Source: JABMQB01 sp963678235
GTDB lineage: Bacteria > Bacteroidota > Bacteroidia > Bacteroidales > Prolixibacteraceae
Length of the DNA: 64,000 bases
Direction of reading: 5' to 3'
NCBI GenBank assembly: GCA_963678235.1
Contig: OY782766.1
Coordinates: 3,348,001 to 3,412,000 of the forward strand
Shown: positions 34,114 through 42,768 of the stretch, piece by piece
Numbering within the stretch: the stretch's first letter is position 1
Layout: each line of letters starts with the position of its first letter
The notes under the pieces: generated by a model
Database searches by the model: none
Told to the model about the DNA's origin: nothing
Seen by the model: the letters and a program-made list of their open reading frames with translations, nothing else
Position numbers and translations under genes: made by a program

Positions 34114-34365
34114 ATGGAAATCTTATGGCATAAAAATGCAATAGAAGATTACAAAACTTGGCAGAATTCAGATGCCGTAAGTTTTAATCATCTCAATAAG
34201 CTGTTAAAAGAATGCTTGCTAAATCCGTTTTCTGGGAAAGGGAACCCCAGGCAATTAAAAGGGGTATTGACAAATTATTGGTCAAGGAGGATCAATGACG
34301 AACATCGAATTGTATACAAAATTCATGAAGGGAACCTGGTTATAATACAATGCCGGTACCATTAA
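34114..34365 (+). CDS. YoeB/Txe family toxin with altered active-site residues
   Basis: 83 aa, aligning without gaps to E. coli YoeB (84 aa). WSRRINDEHRIVY and CRYH are conserved, with Arg65 and His83 present. Two departures stand out. Position 46, the catalytic Glu of YoeB, is Arg here (GNPRQLK), and the protein stops at His83, lacking the C-terminal Tyr84. Intact YoeB cleaves mRNA on the ribosome. This variant may be weakened or may use another base. Paired with the antitoxin 14 bases upstream and followed by a terminator. Confidence 0.9.
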   Translation: MEILWHKNAIEDYKTWQNSDAVSFNHLNKLLKECLLNPFSGKGNPRQLKGVLTNYWSRRINDEHRIVYKIHEGNLVIIQCRYH

Positions 34366-34369
34366 ATTA

Positions 34370-34406
34370 AAAAATCCCAATGGCACTATTTGCCATCAGG
34401 ATTTCA
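34370..34406. terminator. Bidirectional terminator between the toxin gene and atpG
   Basis: AAATCC/GGATTT enclose TGGCA/TGCCA with small bulges, between an A-run and a T-rich stretch. It serves the toxin-antitoxin operon and the ATP synthase operon, which converge here. Confidence 0.65.
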
Positions 34407-34428
34407 TCTTATCTTTCTACTATTTATA

Positions 34429-35307
34429 TTATCCTTTTAAAGCTTCTGCACCACCTGTAATTTCAAGAATTTCGTTGGTAATTGTAGCTTGCCGTGCTTT
34501 GTTGTATTGCAGGGTCAGGTCATTCAGCAATTCAGTTGCATTATCAGTAGCCTGGTGCATAGCCGTCATCCGGGCACCGTGCTCTGCAGCATTTGAATCA
34601 AGCAAAGCTTTGTATATCTGAATTTTCAACGATTTCGGAATAAGTTCTTCAATGATTGCCTCCTTAGAAGGCTCATAAATAAAATCGTGATTTGCAGCTG
34701 TTTCTTCCTCTTCCCCGATTTCTACCGGAAGGAATTTTTCGGTCGATAAAACCTGCACTGCTGCATTTTTAAATTGATTATAAACCAATTCTACGCAATC
34801 ATAAGTACCATCAGCAAATGAACTCATAATATTGGTAGCAACAACCGAAACATTTTCAAAATTAAGGGTGTCAAAAAGTTCATTTTCGCTACCACTAATA
34901 TTCATGCTAGCATGTTTGAGCAACCGACCTCCCTGCTTCCCAATGGCAAGAAAACTTACATTCCCTTTCTGTAACTGCCTTGCATACTTTGTTTTGGCAA
35001 GCTCAATGGCTTTTTTCGAGATATTAGAATTGAATGCTCCACAAAGCCCTTTGTTTGAAGTAAGAAGAACAATTAAAACCTTTTCTGCTTCACGTTGCTG
35101 TGTGTAAACTGATTCCTCCACATTCTCAAGGCTGGAGCTTAAAGATGTGATGATCTGGTGCAATTTATCCGCATAAGGTCGAATCTGTAAAATCGCATCC
35201 TGGGCTTTTTTAAGCTTTGCCGCAGAAACCATTTTCATGGCACTTGTAACCTGCCTTGTGGTTTTTACTGATGCAATTCTTGTTCTTATTTCTTTTAATC
35301 CAGCCAT
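34429..35307 (-). CDS. atpG: ATP synthase gamma subunit
   Basis: 292 aa. MAGLKEIRTRIASVKTTRQ and TSAMKMVSAAKLKKAQ at the N-terminus and the C-terminal AMHQATDNATELLNDLTL with YNKARQATITNEILEI are the conserved shaft helices of F1 gamma. It rotates inside the alpha-beta ring and couples proton flow to ATP synthesis. It is the last gene of the operon; atpD and atpC, which follow in many bacteria, are absent and a terminator comes next. Confidence 0.95.
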   Translation of the reverse strand: MAGLKEIRTRIASVKTTRQVTSAMKMVSAAKLKKAQDAILQIRPYADKLHQIITSLSSSLENVEESVYTQQREAEKVLIVLLTSNKGLCGAFNSNISKKAIELAKTKYARQLQKGNVSFLAIGKQGGRLLKHASMNISGSENELFDTLNFENVSVVATNIMSSFADGTYDCVELVYNQFKNAAVQVLSTEKFLPVEIGEEEETAANHDFIYEPSKEAIIEELIPKSLKIQIYKALLDSNAAEHGARMTAMHQATDNATELLNDLTLQYNKARQATITNEILEITGGAEALKG

Positions 35308-35366
35308 ATTTTAAAATCTATTACAGAATTTTAAGAGTTCTTCAGAACGATTATCTGTTTAATAAT

Positions 35367-36947
35367 TTATTCCTTATATCTGTCGGCAACTTCGGCAGCA
35401 ATTTTCACAATTGCGTCCTCAATATCCGCATTAATAGTACCAACTTTCAATTGATCTAATTTGTCGCGGTGTTGCAATTCCATCAGTTCAAGAAAATCAC
35501 TTTCAAATGCTTTTACTTTTTCAATTGGAACCTCCCTTAATAATTCTTTCGATCCACAATATATAATTGCAATTTGATGTTCAATTTTCATTGGTGCGTA
35601 TTGCCCTTGCTTCAGAATTTCAACATTTTTACGTCCCTTGTCCAAAACACGCATGGTTGCAGCATCAAGGTCGGAACCGAATTTTGAGAAGGCTTCCAGT
35701 TCACGGAATTGAGCCTGGTCTAACTTCAGCGTACCTGCAATTTTTTTCATCGCTTTTACCTGTGCATTACCTCCAACACGCGAAACCGAAATACCTACGT
35801 TAATAGCGGGACGGACCCCTGAGTTAAATAAGTTTGACTCTAGGAATATCTGACCATCAGTAATAGAAATAACGTTGGTTGGAATATAAGCTGAAACGTC
35901 ACCACTTTGGGTTTCAATAATAGGAAGTGCTGTCAGCGAACCACCACCTTTTACTTTACCTTTAAGGCATTCGGGCAGATCATTCATTTTAGCTGCAATC
36001 TCATCTGAGTCGATAACCTTTGCTGCCCGCTCCAATAAACGTGAGTGAAGATAGAAAACATCACCCGGATACGCTTCACGGCCCGGTGGGCGCCTCAGCA
36101 ACAGTGAAACCTCTCGATACGAAACTGCTTGTTTTGATAAATCATCGTAAATAATTAAGGCATCCCTTCCGGTATCCCGGAAATATTCTCCAATTGCAGC
36201 TCCCGCATAAGGTGCATAAAACTGAAGTGCTGCCGGATCGGATGCTGTTGCCGTAACAATGGTTGTATAAGGCATTGCACCAGCTTTTTCCAAAGTAGCA
36301 GCAATATTCGCAACTGTTGAACCTTTTTGTCCTACAGCTACATAAATACAATATACCGGGGTTCCTTTTTCGTAATTTTCCTTCTGGTTAATTATTGTGT
36401 CAATGGCAACGGCTGTTTTACCAGTCTGCCTGTCACCAATTATTAATTCGCGCTGACCACGACCAATAGGAATCATGGCATCGATCGCTTTCAAACCTGT
36501 TTGTAATGGTTGTTTTACCGGCTGACGAAAGATTACACCTGGTGCTTTACGCTCTAAAGGCATTTCGAAAAGTTCACCACCAATCGCCCCTTTCCCATCA
36601 ATTCCCTCACCAATGGTATTTATAACCCTTCCAAGAAGTCCTTCACCAACCATAATTGATGCAATCCTCTGAAGCCTTTTAACGGTATCCCCTTCTTTAA
36701 TATTACTGGTTAGACCCAGTAATACCACACCAACATTATCTTCTTCAAGGTTTAAAACAATTCCTTTAATTCCGCAATCAAACTCTACCATTTCGTTGGC
36801 CTCAACGTTTGAAAGTCCGTAAATGCGGGCAATTCCATCACCAACTTGTAATACGGTGCCTACTTCTTGCAGATCAGTTTCCGATTTGAAACCTTCTAAT
36901 TGTTGTTTTAGTATTTGAGATACTTCAGCAGGTTTAATGTCAGCCAT
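35367..36947 (-). CDS. atpA: ATP synthase alpha subunit
   Basis: 526 aa. Walker A is GDRQTGKT (171-178), and LLLRRPPGREAYPGDVFYLH and the ISVSRVGGNAQ segment carry the conserved nucleotide-site and arginine-finger residues. The N-terminal beta-barrel and the C-terminal helical domain are complete. It forms the F1 hexamer with beta, encoded elsewhere in the genome. Confidence 0.97.
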   Translation of the reverse strand: MADIKPAEVSQILKQQLEGFKSETDLQEVGTVLQVGDGIARIYGLSNVEANEMVEFDCGIKGIVLNLEEDNVGVVLLGLTSNIKEGDTVKRLQRIASIMVGEGLLGRVINTIGEGIDGKGAIGGELFEMPLERKAPGVIFRQPVKQPLQTGLKAIDAMIPIGRGQRELIIGDRQTGKTAVAIDTIINQKENYEKGTPVYCIYVAVGQKGSTVANIAATLEKAGAMPYTTIVTATASDPAALQFYAPYAGAAIGEYFRDTGRDALIIYDDLSKQAVSYREVSLLLRRPPGREAYPGDVFYLHSRLLERAAKVIDSDEIAAKMNDLPECLKGKVKGGGSLTALPIIETQSGDVSAYIPTNVISITDGQIFLESNLFNSGVRPAINVGISVSRVGGNAQVKAMKKIAGTLKLDQAQFRELEAFSKFGSDLDAATMRVLDKGRKNVEILKQGQYAPMKIEHQIAIIYCGSKELLREVPIEKVKAFESDFLELMELQHRDKLDQLKVGTINADIEDAIVKIAAEVADRYKE

Positions 36948-36969
36948 TTTCTATAATTTTAGCAATAAA

Positions 36970-37521
36970 TTATTGTTTGATTTCTGTTTCCAGAAGTTTT
37001 GATTTTATCTTTTTCAGTTGAGTTGCAATACTCGCATCAACTTGTTTATCGTCAACACGAAGTATTACCCCGCCAATAATTGCCGGATCAACCTTTTCAG
37101 TGAGTTCTATTTTATAATGAAGGTTCTTTTCCAGGATTTCCTTTGCCTGTTCCATGCTTTCATTCGAAAGTTGCTTGGCAGAAGTAATCGTTGCTGATTT
37201 AATGCCAAGGTCTTCACGAGTGATTGCCAGAAAATTTCTGCAAATATCCGGAATATGAACTTCCCGTTTATTTTCAGCAATTAACAACATGAATTTTAAG
37301 GTTAAATCGTGTATTTTCCCAGAGAAGATTTGGTTTAATATCTTTACCTTTTGTGATGTTTTTACGACCGGGCTCTCCAACAACAGCAAAAAATCTTTGG
37401 ATTCGGTTCCAACATTTGCCACCACTTCCATATCTTCTTTAAATGTGTCTAACAAACCTTTTTCCTTTGCTAATGAAAAGAAAGCCTTTGCGTAGCGAAC
37501 AGATATTTTACTCTGGTTCAT
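36970..37521 (-). CDS. atpH: ATP synthase delta subunit
   Basis: 183 aa. The RYAKAFFSLAKEKGLLD start and the C-terminal VDPAIIGGVILRVDDKQVDASI are the OSCP/delta signatures. It joins F1 to the b-subunit stalk. Three bases separate it from atpF upstream and 22 from atpA downstream. Confidence 0.93.
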   Translation of the reverse strand: MNQSKISVRYAKAFFSLAKEKGLLDTFKEDMEVVANVGTESKDFLLLLESPVVKTSQKVKILNQIFSGKIHDLTLKFMLLIAENKREVHIPDICRNFLAITREDLGIKSATITSAKQLSNESMEQAKEILEKNLHYKIELTEKVDPAIIGGVILRVDDKQVDASIATQLKKIKSKLLETEIKQ

Positions 37522-37524
37522 AGT

Positions 37525-38019
37525 TTAATTCAACTTTAGATCGTCCAGGATTTCTTTGACCATATCCTCCTGTTCTCCTTTATTATCTAACTCTTTTTTA
37601 ATGATTTTCTCCGCAATCATAACAGAAAGGTCAGCTACCTGAGCTTTAATTTCTGATATGGCAGAAGCTTTTTCAGCCTGGATTTGTTCCCTGGCTTTTT
37701 CGATTGTTTTTTGTGCTTCAGCACTTGCTTTATCCTTCGCTTCAGCAACAATTTTTTCTTTTAACTCTTTTGCTTCTTTTAGGATGATATCCTTTTCTTT
37801 TTTTGCTTCGAGAATAAACTTATCGTTATCAGCTTTTAGGTTTGCCACCTCATTTCGTGCCTCTTCAGCCGAATTAATAGCTGCTGCTATTGATGTTTCC
37901 CGATCTTTAAGGGCTTGCAGAATTGGTTTCCAGGCAAACTTTCGTAAGATGAATAAAACAATTCCGAAGATGATGACCATCCAAACAATGGTTCCCAGAT
38001 TTGGTGTTACTAAACCCAT
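37525..38019 (-). CDS. atpF: ATP synthase b subunit
   Basis: 164 aa with one N-terminal membrane helix (WMVIIFGIVLFILRKF) followed by a long charged helix, the peripheral stalk. The KPILQALKDRETSI segment after the membrane is the conserved hinge. Dimerises and holds the F1 head through delta. Confidence 0.93.
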   Translation of the reverse strand: MGLVTPNLGTIVWMVIIFGIVLFILRKFAWKPILQALKDRETSIAAAINSAEEARNEVANLKADNDKFILEAKKEKDIILKEAKELKEKIVAEAKDKASAEAQKTIEKAREQIQAEKASAISEIKAQVADLSVMIAEKIIKKELDNKGEQEDMVKEILDDLKLN

Positions 38020-38098
38020 AGTTGTTAATTTTACATTTTGTGAACAACCATAACCCCGGCAATCCCGGGGTTCAAGTTGTTCTTAAAAAATCTTTTGC

Positions 38099-38362
38099 TT
38101 ACACAAAAATTACAAGAGCACAAATGATCACAGCAAAGAAGGCTACCCCTTCGATAAGAGCTGCAGAAACAATCATGTTTGAGCGGATATCGCCACTTGC
38201 TTCAGGTTGACGGGCAATTGCTTCCATGGCGCTTGCACCAATTTTACCAATTCCCATACCTGCTCCAATTGCGGCCAATCCTGCTCCCAAAGCTGCACCC
38301 ATTTTACCGATTCCGGCACTTGCGGCTGCTTGAAGCAATACAGTTAAAATTGCTGATAACAT
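38099..38362 (-). CDS. atpE: ATP synthase c subunit
   Basis: 87 aa with two membrane helices and the polar loop RQPEA. The ion-binding carboxylate is Glu71 (ALIEGVAFF). The Gln on helix 1 and the Ser/Thr after the Glu that make a sodium site are Ile and Gly/Val here, so proton use is expected. About ten copies form the rotor ring. Confidence 0.94.
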   Translation of the reverse strand: MLSAILTVLLQAAASAGIGKMGAALGAGLAAIGAGMGIGKIGASAMEAIARQPEASGDIRSNMIVSAALIEGVAFFAVIICALVIFV

Positions 38363-38381
38363 AATTTTTAATTTTAATTAA

Positions 38382-39479
38382 TTAATGATGATCTGATGTT
38401 GCCATTCCAAAATAAAGGGCCGACAACAAGGTAAATACATATGCTTGTATGAATGATACTAATACATCCAATAACAGAATAAACACAGAAAATGCAATTG
38501 ATACCGGGCTAATTCCATAACCGGCACCGGCACCCATTAAACTTGCAAAAATGAAGATAAGGCTTACAAATACGGTTACGATCATATGCCCCGCCATCAT
38601 GTTTGCAAACAAACGAACCATTAATACGAATGGTTTGGTAATAACCCCGGAAAGTTCAACAATCGGCATCAATGGGAGTGGAAATTTTAACCACCAAGGC
38701 ACATCCGGATTATAAATTTCTTTCCAATAATGTTTGTTTCCATTGATGGTGGTAATTGCGAAGGTAAATAAGGCCAACACCATTGTAACAGCAATGTTCC
38801 CGGTTACGTTTGCCCCAAACGGAGGGATTGGTATTAACCCCATAAAATTATTAATAAGGATAAAGAAGAATACTGTTAATAAAAACGGCATAAACTTCTC
38901 AAATTTTTTATCTCCTATCGCTGGTTTTGCAATTTCGTCCCTAATAAAAAGGATGATTGGTTCCAGTAGGTTTTGCAATCCTGTTGGCGCTTTCCCTGCA
39001 TTTTTCTTCGCGGTTTTTGCGACCGATATTAAAATCCAGAGTAGAAGAATAACAGAAACCAGAATCCCTGCAACAGTTTTAGTAATCGAAAAATCCCATG
39101 GCTTGCCAATTACATGTCCATGTTCATCAAGTTCAACAATTTTTCCTTCGTTATCACCACTATGTGCAATTTCAAAACCTTTATAGGATGAGTGTCCATG
39201 ATGGAATTTAGACGACATAAATACATTAAGTCCTTTAGTCTTGCTATAAACGATAATTGGAAGGGGAATACTTATATGATGCTCTTTATAACTTAGAATA
39301 TGCCAATCGTAAGCATCTGAAACGTGGTCAATTACAAATTTTCCCGCATTAAATTGTTCTTCTTCGTGAGTTGTTTCGTGATGAGAAGTTTCTTCTGCTT
39401 CGTGCTGTGCAAAAGTTGGGTTCATCAACAAACCCATACACATAAGAAATAAAAAAAATCCTTTGAAAATCTTCAACAT
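38382..39479 (-). CDS. atpB: ATP synthase a subunit with N-terminal extension
   Basis: 365 aa from the MLKIFKGFFLF start (39479), which begins a signal-peptide-like helix; the 11 residues before it in the longer frame add nothing. A His-rich, acidic extracytoplasmic extension (residues about 25-115) precedes the usual membrane part, as is common in Bacteroidota AtpB. The essential Arg sits in LMVRLFANMMAGH. With the c ring it forms the proton half-channels. Confidence 0.93.
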   Translation of the reverse strand: MLKIFKGFFLFLMCMGLLMNPTFAQHEAEETSHHETTHEEEQFNAGKFVIDHVSDAYDWHILSYKEHHISIPLPIIVYSKTKGLNVFMSSKFHHGHSSYKGFEIAHSGDNEGKIVELDEHGHVIGKPWDFSITKTVAGILVSVILLLWILISVAKTAKKNAGKAPTGLQNLLEPIILFIRDEIAKPAIGDKKFEKFMPFLLTVFFFILINNFMGLIPIPPFGANVTGNIAVTMVLALFTFAITTINGNKHYWKEIYNPDVPWWLKFPLPLMPIVELSGVITKPFVLMVRLFANMMAGHMIVTVFVSLIFIFASLMGAGAGYGISPVSIAFSVFILLLDVLVSFIQAYVFTLLSALYFGMATSDHH

Positions 39480-39585
39480 TTTAGAGATCTGAAATTTTTC
39501 GACTATCCACAAATTTATAAGTTTTTTCTTATCAGCTACACAAAAAGCCTAACAATCTTGTAATATTTAACAAGAAATATCCATA

Positions 39586-39981
39586 CTAATTATCTTTTCC
39601 GGTCGAACGCACTATTTTCATTAAATCCGTTACTTCCGTAACCGTAAAAACAACGTACAATACCATAACAACCAAAACAAAAGCAATGGCATTTTGGGTA
39701 CTTATGGCAAGGCTTATAATTGTAAAAAGAGAGTAAATTAACAGTTTTACAAAAGTCATCACCATACTTACCCTCGTGAACTTTGCCGGGTTGGTTTTTA
39801 CCATTTTTAACTGATAGGCATGTACTCCCAGAGTAACTAAAAAGAAAAACGGCAGTGCCCAAAGCATTAGTGGCATATAAAATACGCTTAAAAAAAACTT
39901 AAATGCAATTGCTCCAAAAGCCAACATAACTAGTGCTACAATCAGCAATTTTATAGAAAATTTTTTTAAATAAATATTCAT
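39586..39981 (-). CDS. Small four-helix membrane protein of the ATP synthase operon
   Basis: 131 aa with four membrane helices and a short hydrophilic connector (VKTNPAKFTRVSMV). It occupies the place of an AtpI-like gene between the AtpZ-like gene (4-base overlap) and atpB. I recall a similar small gene in this place in other Bacteroidota operons. It may help assemble the c ring or move Mg2+, by analogy with AtpI; no motif proves this. Confidence 0.6.
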   Translation of the reverse strand: MNIYLKKFSIKLLIVALVMLAFGAIAFKFFLSVFYMPLMLWALPFFFLVTLGVHAYQLKMVKTNPAKFTRVSMVMTFVKLLIYSLFTIISLAISTQNAIAFVLVVMVLYVVFTVTEVTDLMKIVRSTGKDN

Positions 39982-40202
39982 TTTTTTAATAGATTTTTTA
40001 CGCCATAAATTATTGAGATAATAACCGAAACAATCACAAGGATAAATGTAAAGGCTTTAAATTCGTTTTCGAGCCATTGATCAATTTTATAACCCGCCCA
40101 GGTTCCAAAGACTATAATAGCAGCCATTTCGAAGCCCAGGCTCGAGTATCTTATAAAACCGGAATTGAATTTATCTTTATTATTTTTTTGCGCTTGGTTC
40201 AT
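39978..40202 (-). CDS. AtpZ/AtpI family protein
   Basis: 74 aa from the MNQAQKNNKDKF start (40202). The longer frame to 40259 would lie wholly inside the bactofilin gene, so I reject it. The GFEMAAIIVFGTWAGYKIDQWL segment is the AtpZ/AtpI signature: two membrane helices with the G-x-x-x-D pattern. It overlaps bactofilin by 23 bases and the next gene by 4. AtpZ/AtpI proteins aid c-ring assembly. Confidence 0.8.
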   Translation of the reverse strand: MNQAQKNNKDKFNSGFIRYSSLGFEMAAIIVFGTWAGYKIDQWLENEFKAFTFILVIVSVIISIIYGVKNLLKK

Positions 40203-40569
40203 CTTGCGATCTGTTGTCACCCATCTTACAGGTTCCGGTAAATAATGATCCCGGTTCAACAGTTAGTTTTGCAGAAATAATATCGCCTGTAATCCTTGCT
40301 GATTCTTTCATAGTGAGAAGTTCTGTAGCCTTTATCTTTCCCAGTACTACCCCGGAAATTTCTGTATTCTTACATGAAATTTCGCCTTCAATTTTCCCAC
40401 TTGTACCAATAACAAGCCGTCCTTTTACATCAATATTGCCTTTGAGTTCACCGTCAATCCTGATATCTCCATCGGTAGTTATATCACCGACTATTACGGT
40501 CCCTTTGTTAATGAGGTTAACACTTTGACTTTCTGCTTCGTTGTAGTTTCTGGAAACTTGTTTTGCCAT
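40180..40569 (-). CDS. Bactofilin (polymer-forming cytoskeletal protein)
   Basis: 129 aa. INKGTVIVGDITTDGDIRID, then GELKGNIDVKGRLVIGTSGKI and EGEISCKNTEISGVVLGKI give the right-handed beta-helix repeat of bactofilins with short flexible ends. They form filaments on the membrane and scaffold cell-wall or envelope enzymes. It is the first gene of the ATP synthase operon and overlaps the AtpZ-like gene by 23 bases. Confidence 0.88.
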   Translation of the reverse strand: MAKQVSRNYNEAESQSVNLINKGTVIVGDITTDGDIRIDGELKGNIDVKGRLVIGTSGKIEGEISCKNTEISGVVLGKIKATELLTMKESARITGDIISAKLTVEPGSLFTGTCKMGDNRSQDEPSAKK

Positions 40570-40719
40570 GGCTTATAGTTTATTAATTGTCTGTTTGTAA
40601 AGGAAATGTATTCCAAATATTTCAATGGGGGTGCTGAAATTACAAAAAAATATAAGCTCTTCAAAAAAAGGAATCTCATTTTCAAGAAAATAAGTTCCAA
40701 AACCAATAAATGAAAGGTT

Positions 40720-41727
40720 TTATTCTATCGAATCCCCATCATAAGCCCATTTCAGGTAAACGCTACCCCAGGTAAATCCGGCACCAAAAGCTGTGAGTAT
40801 GATGTTATCGCCTTTTTTTAATTGTTTCTCATAATCAAAAAGGCAAAGTGGAATGGTCGCGGATGTTGTATTCCCGTATTTTTGGATATTTACCATCACC
40901 TGTTCCGGGTCGATTTCCATTCTTTTTGCCGTAGCATCAATAATTCGCATATTTGCCTGGTGTGGTACAAGCCATGCAAGGTTATCAGCATTTAAATGAT
41001 GCTTTTCCATCATTCTTACAGAAACATCGGCCATACTTGATACCGCATATTTAAAAACTGTTTTACCTTCCTGATAAACATAGTGTTCGCGGTTATCGAC
41101 AGTTTCGTAAGATGCCGGGCGCGCAGAGCCTCCGGCTTTCATGTGTAAATGATGCCTTCCCAGTCCATCAACATGATGGATATGGTCAATAATACCAAGA
41201 TCTTCTTCAGTGGGTTCAAGCAAAATGGCAGTTCCGGCATCCCCAAACAACGGACAGGTAGTTCGGTCGTGATAATTAGTAATTGCCGACATCATATCCG
41301 ACGCAATCACTACTACTTTTTTATATTGCCCTGATTCAATGAATTGAGAAGCTGTAACAAGTGCAAAAATAAACCCTGAACAAGCAGCATTTAAATCAAA
41401 ACTCCAGGCATTGTGAATTCCTGCCTTATGAGCGATAATATTTGCCGTTGCCGGAAATGGCATATCGGGAGTTATGGTTGCACAAATTAAAAGATCAATA
41501 TCGTCCTTATTTGTTCCTGTCTTTGCGATTAAATTTTCTAATGCGGCAACTCCCATATCGCTATTGGCTTTGCCTTCTTCTTTCATGATCCTTCTTTCTT
41601 TAATACCAATTCGTTGCATTATCCACTCATCGCTCGTGTCAACCATGGTACTAATCTCTTCATTTGTAAGCCTGTATTCAGGCAAAAATGCGCCAACTCC
41701 TGTAATTGCAGCTCTAGTTTTTTCCAT
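40720..41727 (-). CDS. fabH: Beta-ketoacyl-ACP synthase III
   Basis: 335 aa. Catalytic triad: Cys116 in AACSGFIFAL, His256 in VPHQANMRI, Asn286 in YGNTTSATIP. FabH starts fatty-acid synthesis by condensing acetyl-CoA with malonyl-ACP. It lies downstream of rpmF, but a terminator separates them and plsX, often found between, is missing. Confidence 0.92.
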   Translation of the reverse strand: MEKTRAAITGVGAFLPEYRLTNEEISTMVDTSDEWIMQRIGIKERRIMKEEGKANSDMGVAALENLIAKTGTNKDDIDLLICATITPDMPFPATANIIAHKAGIHNAWSFDLNAACSGFIFALVTASQFIESGQYKKVVVIASDMMSAITNYHDRTTCPLFGDAGTAILLEPTEEDLGIIDHIHHVDGLGRHHLHMKAGGSARPASYETVDNREHYVYQEGKTVFKYAVSSMADVSVRMMEKHHLNADNLAWLVPHQANMRIIDATAKRMEIDPEQVMVNIQKYGNTTSATIPLCLFDYEKQLKKGDNIILTAFGAGFTWGSVYLKWAYDGDSIE

Positions 41728-41907
41728 TAAATGAACTTAATATGATCTTAACGATGATCGTGTATTACGACCAAATTTCCCTTATTTATTTTCAGGGCTC
41801 GAATATAAATGTAATATGTGGGATAGCAAAAAAATTTTGAAACAAAAATAGCCGTAAACCCTTGTAGAACAATCAATTAAAATGTTCAAAAGTTTAAACG
41901 GCTGCAT

Positions 41908-41935
41908 AAAAAAACCAGGGATTTCCTGGCTTATT
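41908..41935 (-). terminator. Terminator of yceD-rpmF
   Basis: AACCAGG and CCTGGCTT form a 7-8 bp stem with a 5-base loop. On the minus strand it is followed by seven T residues. It ends the yceD-rpmF unit ahead of fabH. Confidence 0.85.
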
Positions 41936-41944
41936 TATCAGATG

Positions 41945-42130
41945 CTATACAGCTATGTCTTTCTCAATTACTTGTTTTCCCCTGTAATAACCACACTCTG
42001 AACATACAGTATGGTATTTTACGGTAGAACCGCAATTTGAACAGGTAGCCAAAGTTGGAGCAACAGCTTTGTAGTGTGTTCTGCGCTTATCTCTCCTTGA
42101 TTTTGATATTTTATGCTTTGGATGTGCCAT
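41945..42130 (-). CDS. rpmF: 50S ribosomal protein L32
   Basis: 61 aa. MAHPKHKISKSRRDKRRTHY is the usual L32 start, and CSNCGS with CSECGYY gives an intact four-Cys zinc ribbon, so this is the zinc-bound form. It follows the YceD gene by 12 bases, the normal pairing. Confidence 0.96.
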   Translation of the reverse strand: MAHPKHKISKSRRDKRRTHYKAVAPTLATCSNCGSTVKYHTVCSECGYYRGKQVIEKDIAV

Positions 42131-42142
42131 TTTATATAAATT

Positions 42143-42670
42143 TTAATTATTATTTCTTAATTTTTTTAGTGCATCCCACCTTTCATCCGTTTTTTCTTCC
42201 TGGGAATACGAATATTTTTCAATTTTATTAAGCATTTCCGGATCACATGTACTTTCCCCCTTTTCATTTTCGGGATGGCGGTGTATCACCGGTAAACTTA
42301 AAACAGAAAACTCATATAATAGTTGGGCGATATTAATTTCGTTTGCTTCAGGCGATACCCAGAAAACCTCTTCGTTATCTTCATTCCTTCCTAAACCAAA
42401 TTTCACAAAAACCTTTGACTCGAAAGAAATGTTCTCTTCATACTCTTCTAGGCACCAGTCGCACAATAGCTTTACGGTACCATTTAGTTGAATATTCAGA
42501 CTAAGCAACGAACTTCTTTTTTCTAAAAGCACATTTGCCTTGACATTCGCCTTCTCAATTAAACCCCCATCTACTAGCTCAAAGAACTTATCATCAATTA
42601 CATATTCAAACTCATGTAATCCTTCCTTTAGTCCCTTATAAGCAATGTCATATATTGATAACTTACTCAT
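42143..42670 (-). CDS. YceD family (DUF177) protein
   Basis: 175 aa. LLCDWCLEEYEENI is the conserved CxxC region of DUF177, followed by an acidic segment. YceD is linked to 23S rRNA processing or accumulation in plants and bacteria. It is always close to rpmF, as here. Confidence 0.87.
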   Translation of the reverse strand: MSKLSIYDIAYKGLKEGLHEFEYVIDDKFFELVDGGLIEKANVKANVLLEKRSSLLSLNIQLNGTVKLLCDWCLEEYEENISFESKVFVKFGLGRNEDNEEVFWVSPEANEINIAQLLYEFSVLSLPVIHRHPENEKGESTCDPEMLNKIEKYSYSQEEKTDERWDALKKLRNNN

Positions 42671-42768
42671 GGTTTTAAAAAAAGTGATGCAAAAGTATAA
42701 ATTTTTCTTTAACGGTTAAAATAATCCTGAAAAAAATAAAGTATTGTAACAGAATAGTTTCAATAAAA

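Noticed and set aside
40203..40259. Extended N-terminus of the AtpZ-like protein
   Set aside because: It lies wholly inside the bactofilin gene, whose reading frame is well supported; the methionine at 40202 begins the conserved domain.
40720..42670. yceD-rpmF-fabH as one operon
   Set aside because: A clear terminator lies between rpmF and fabH, with about 180 further bases of leader before fabH.
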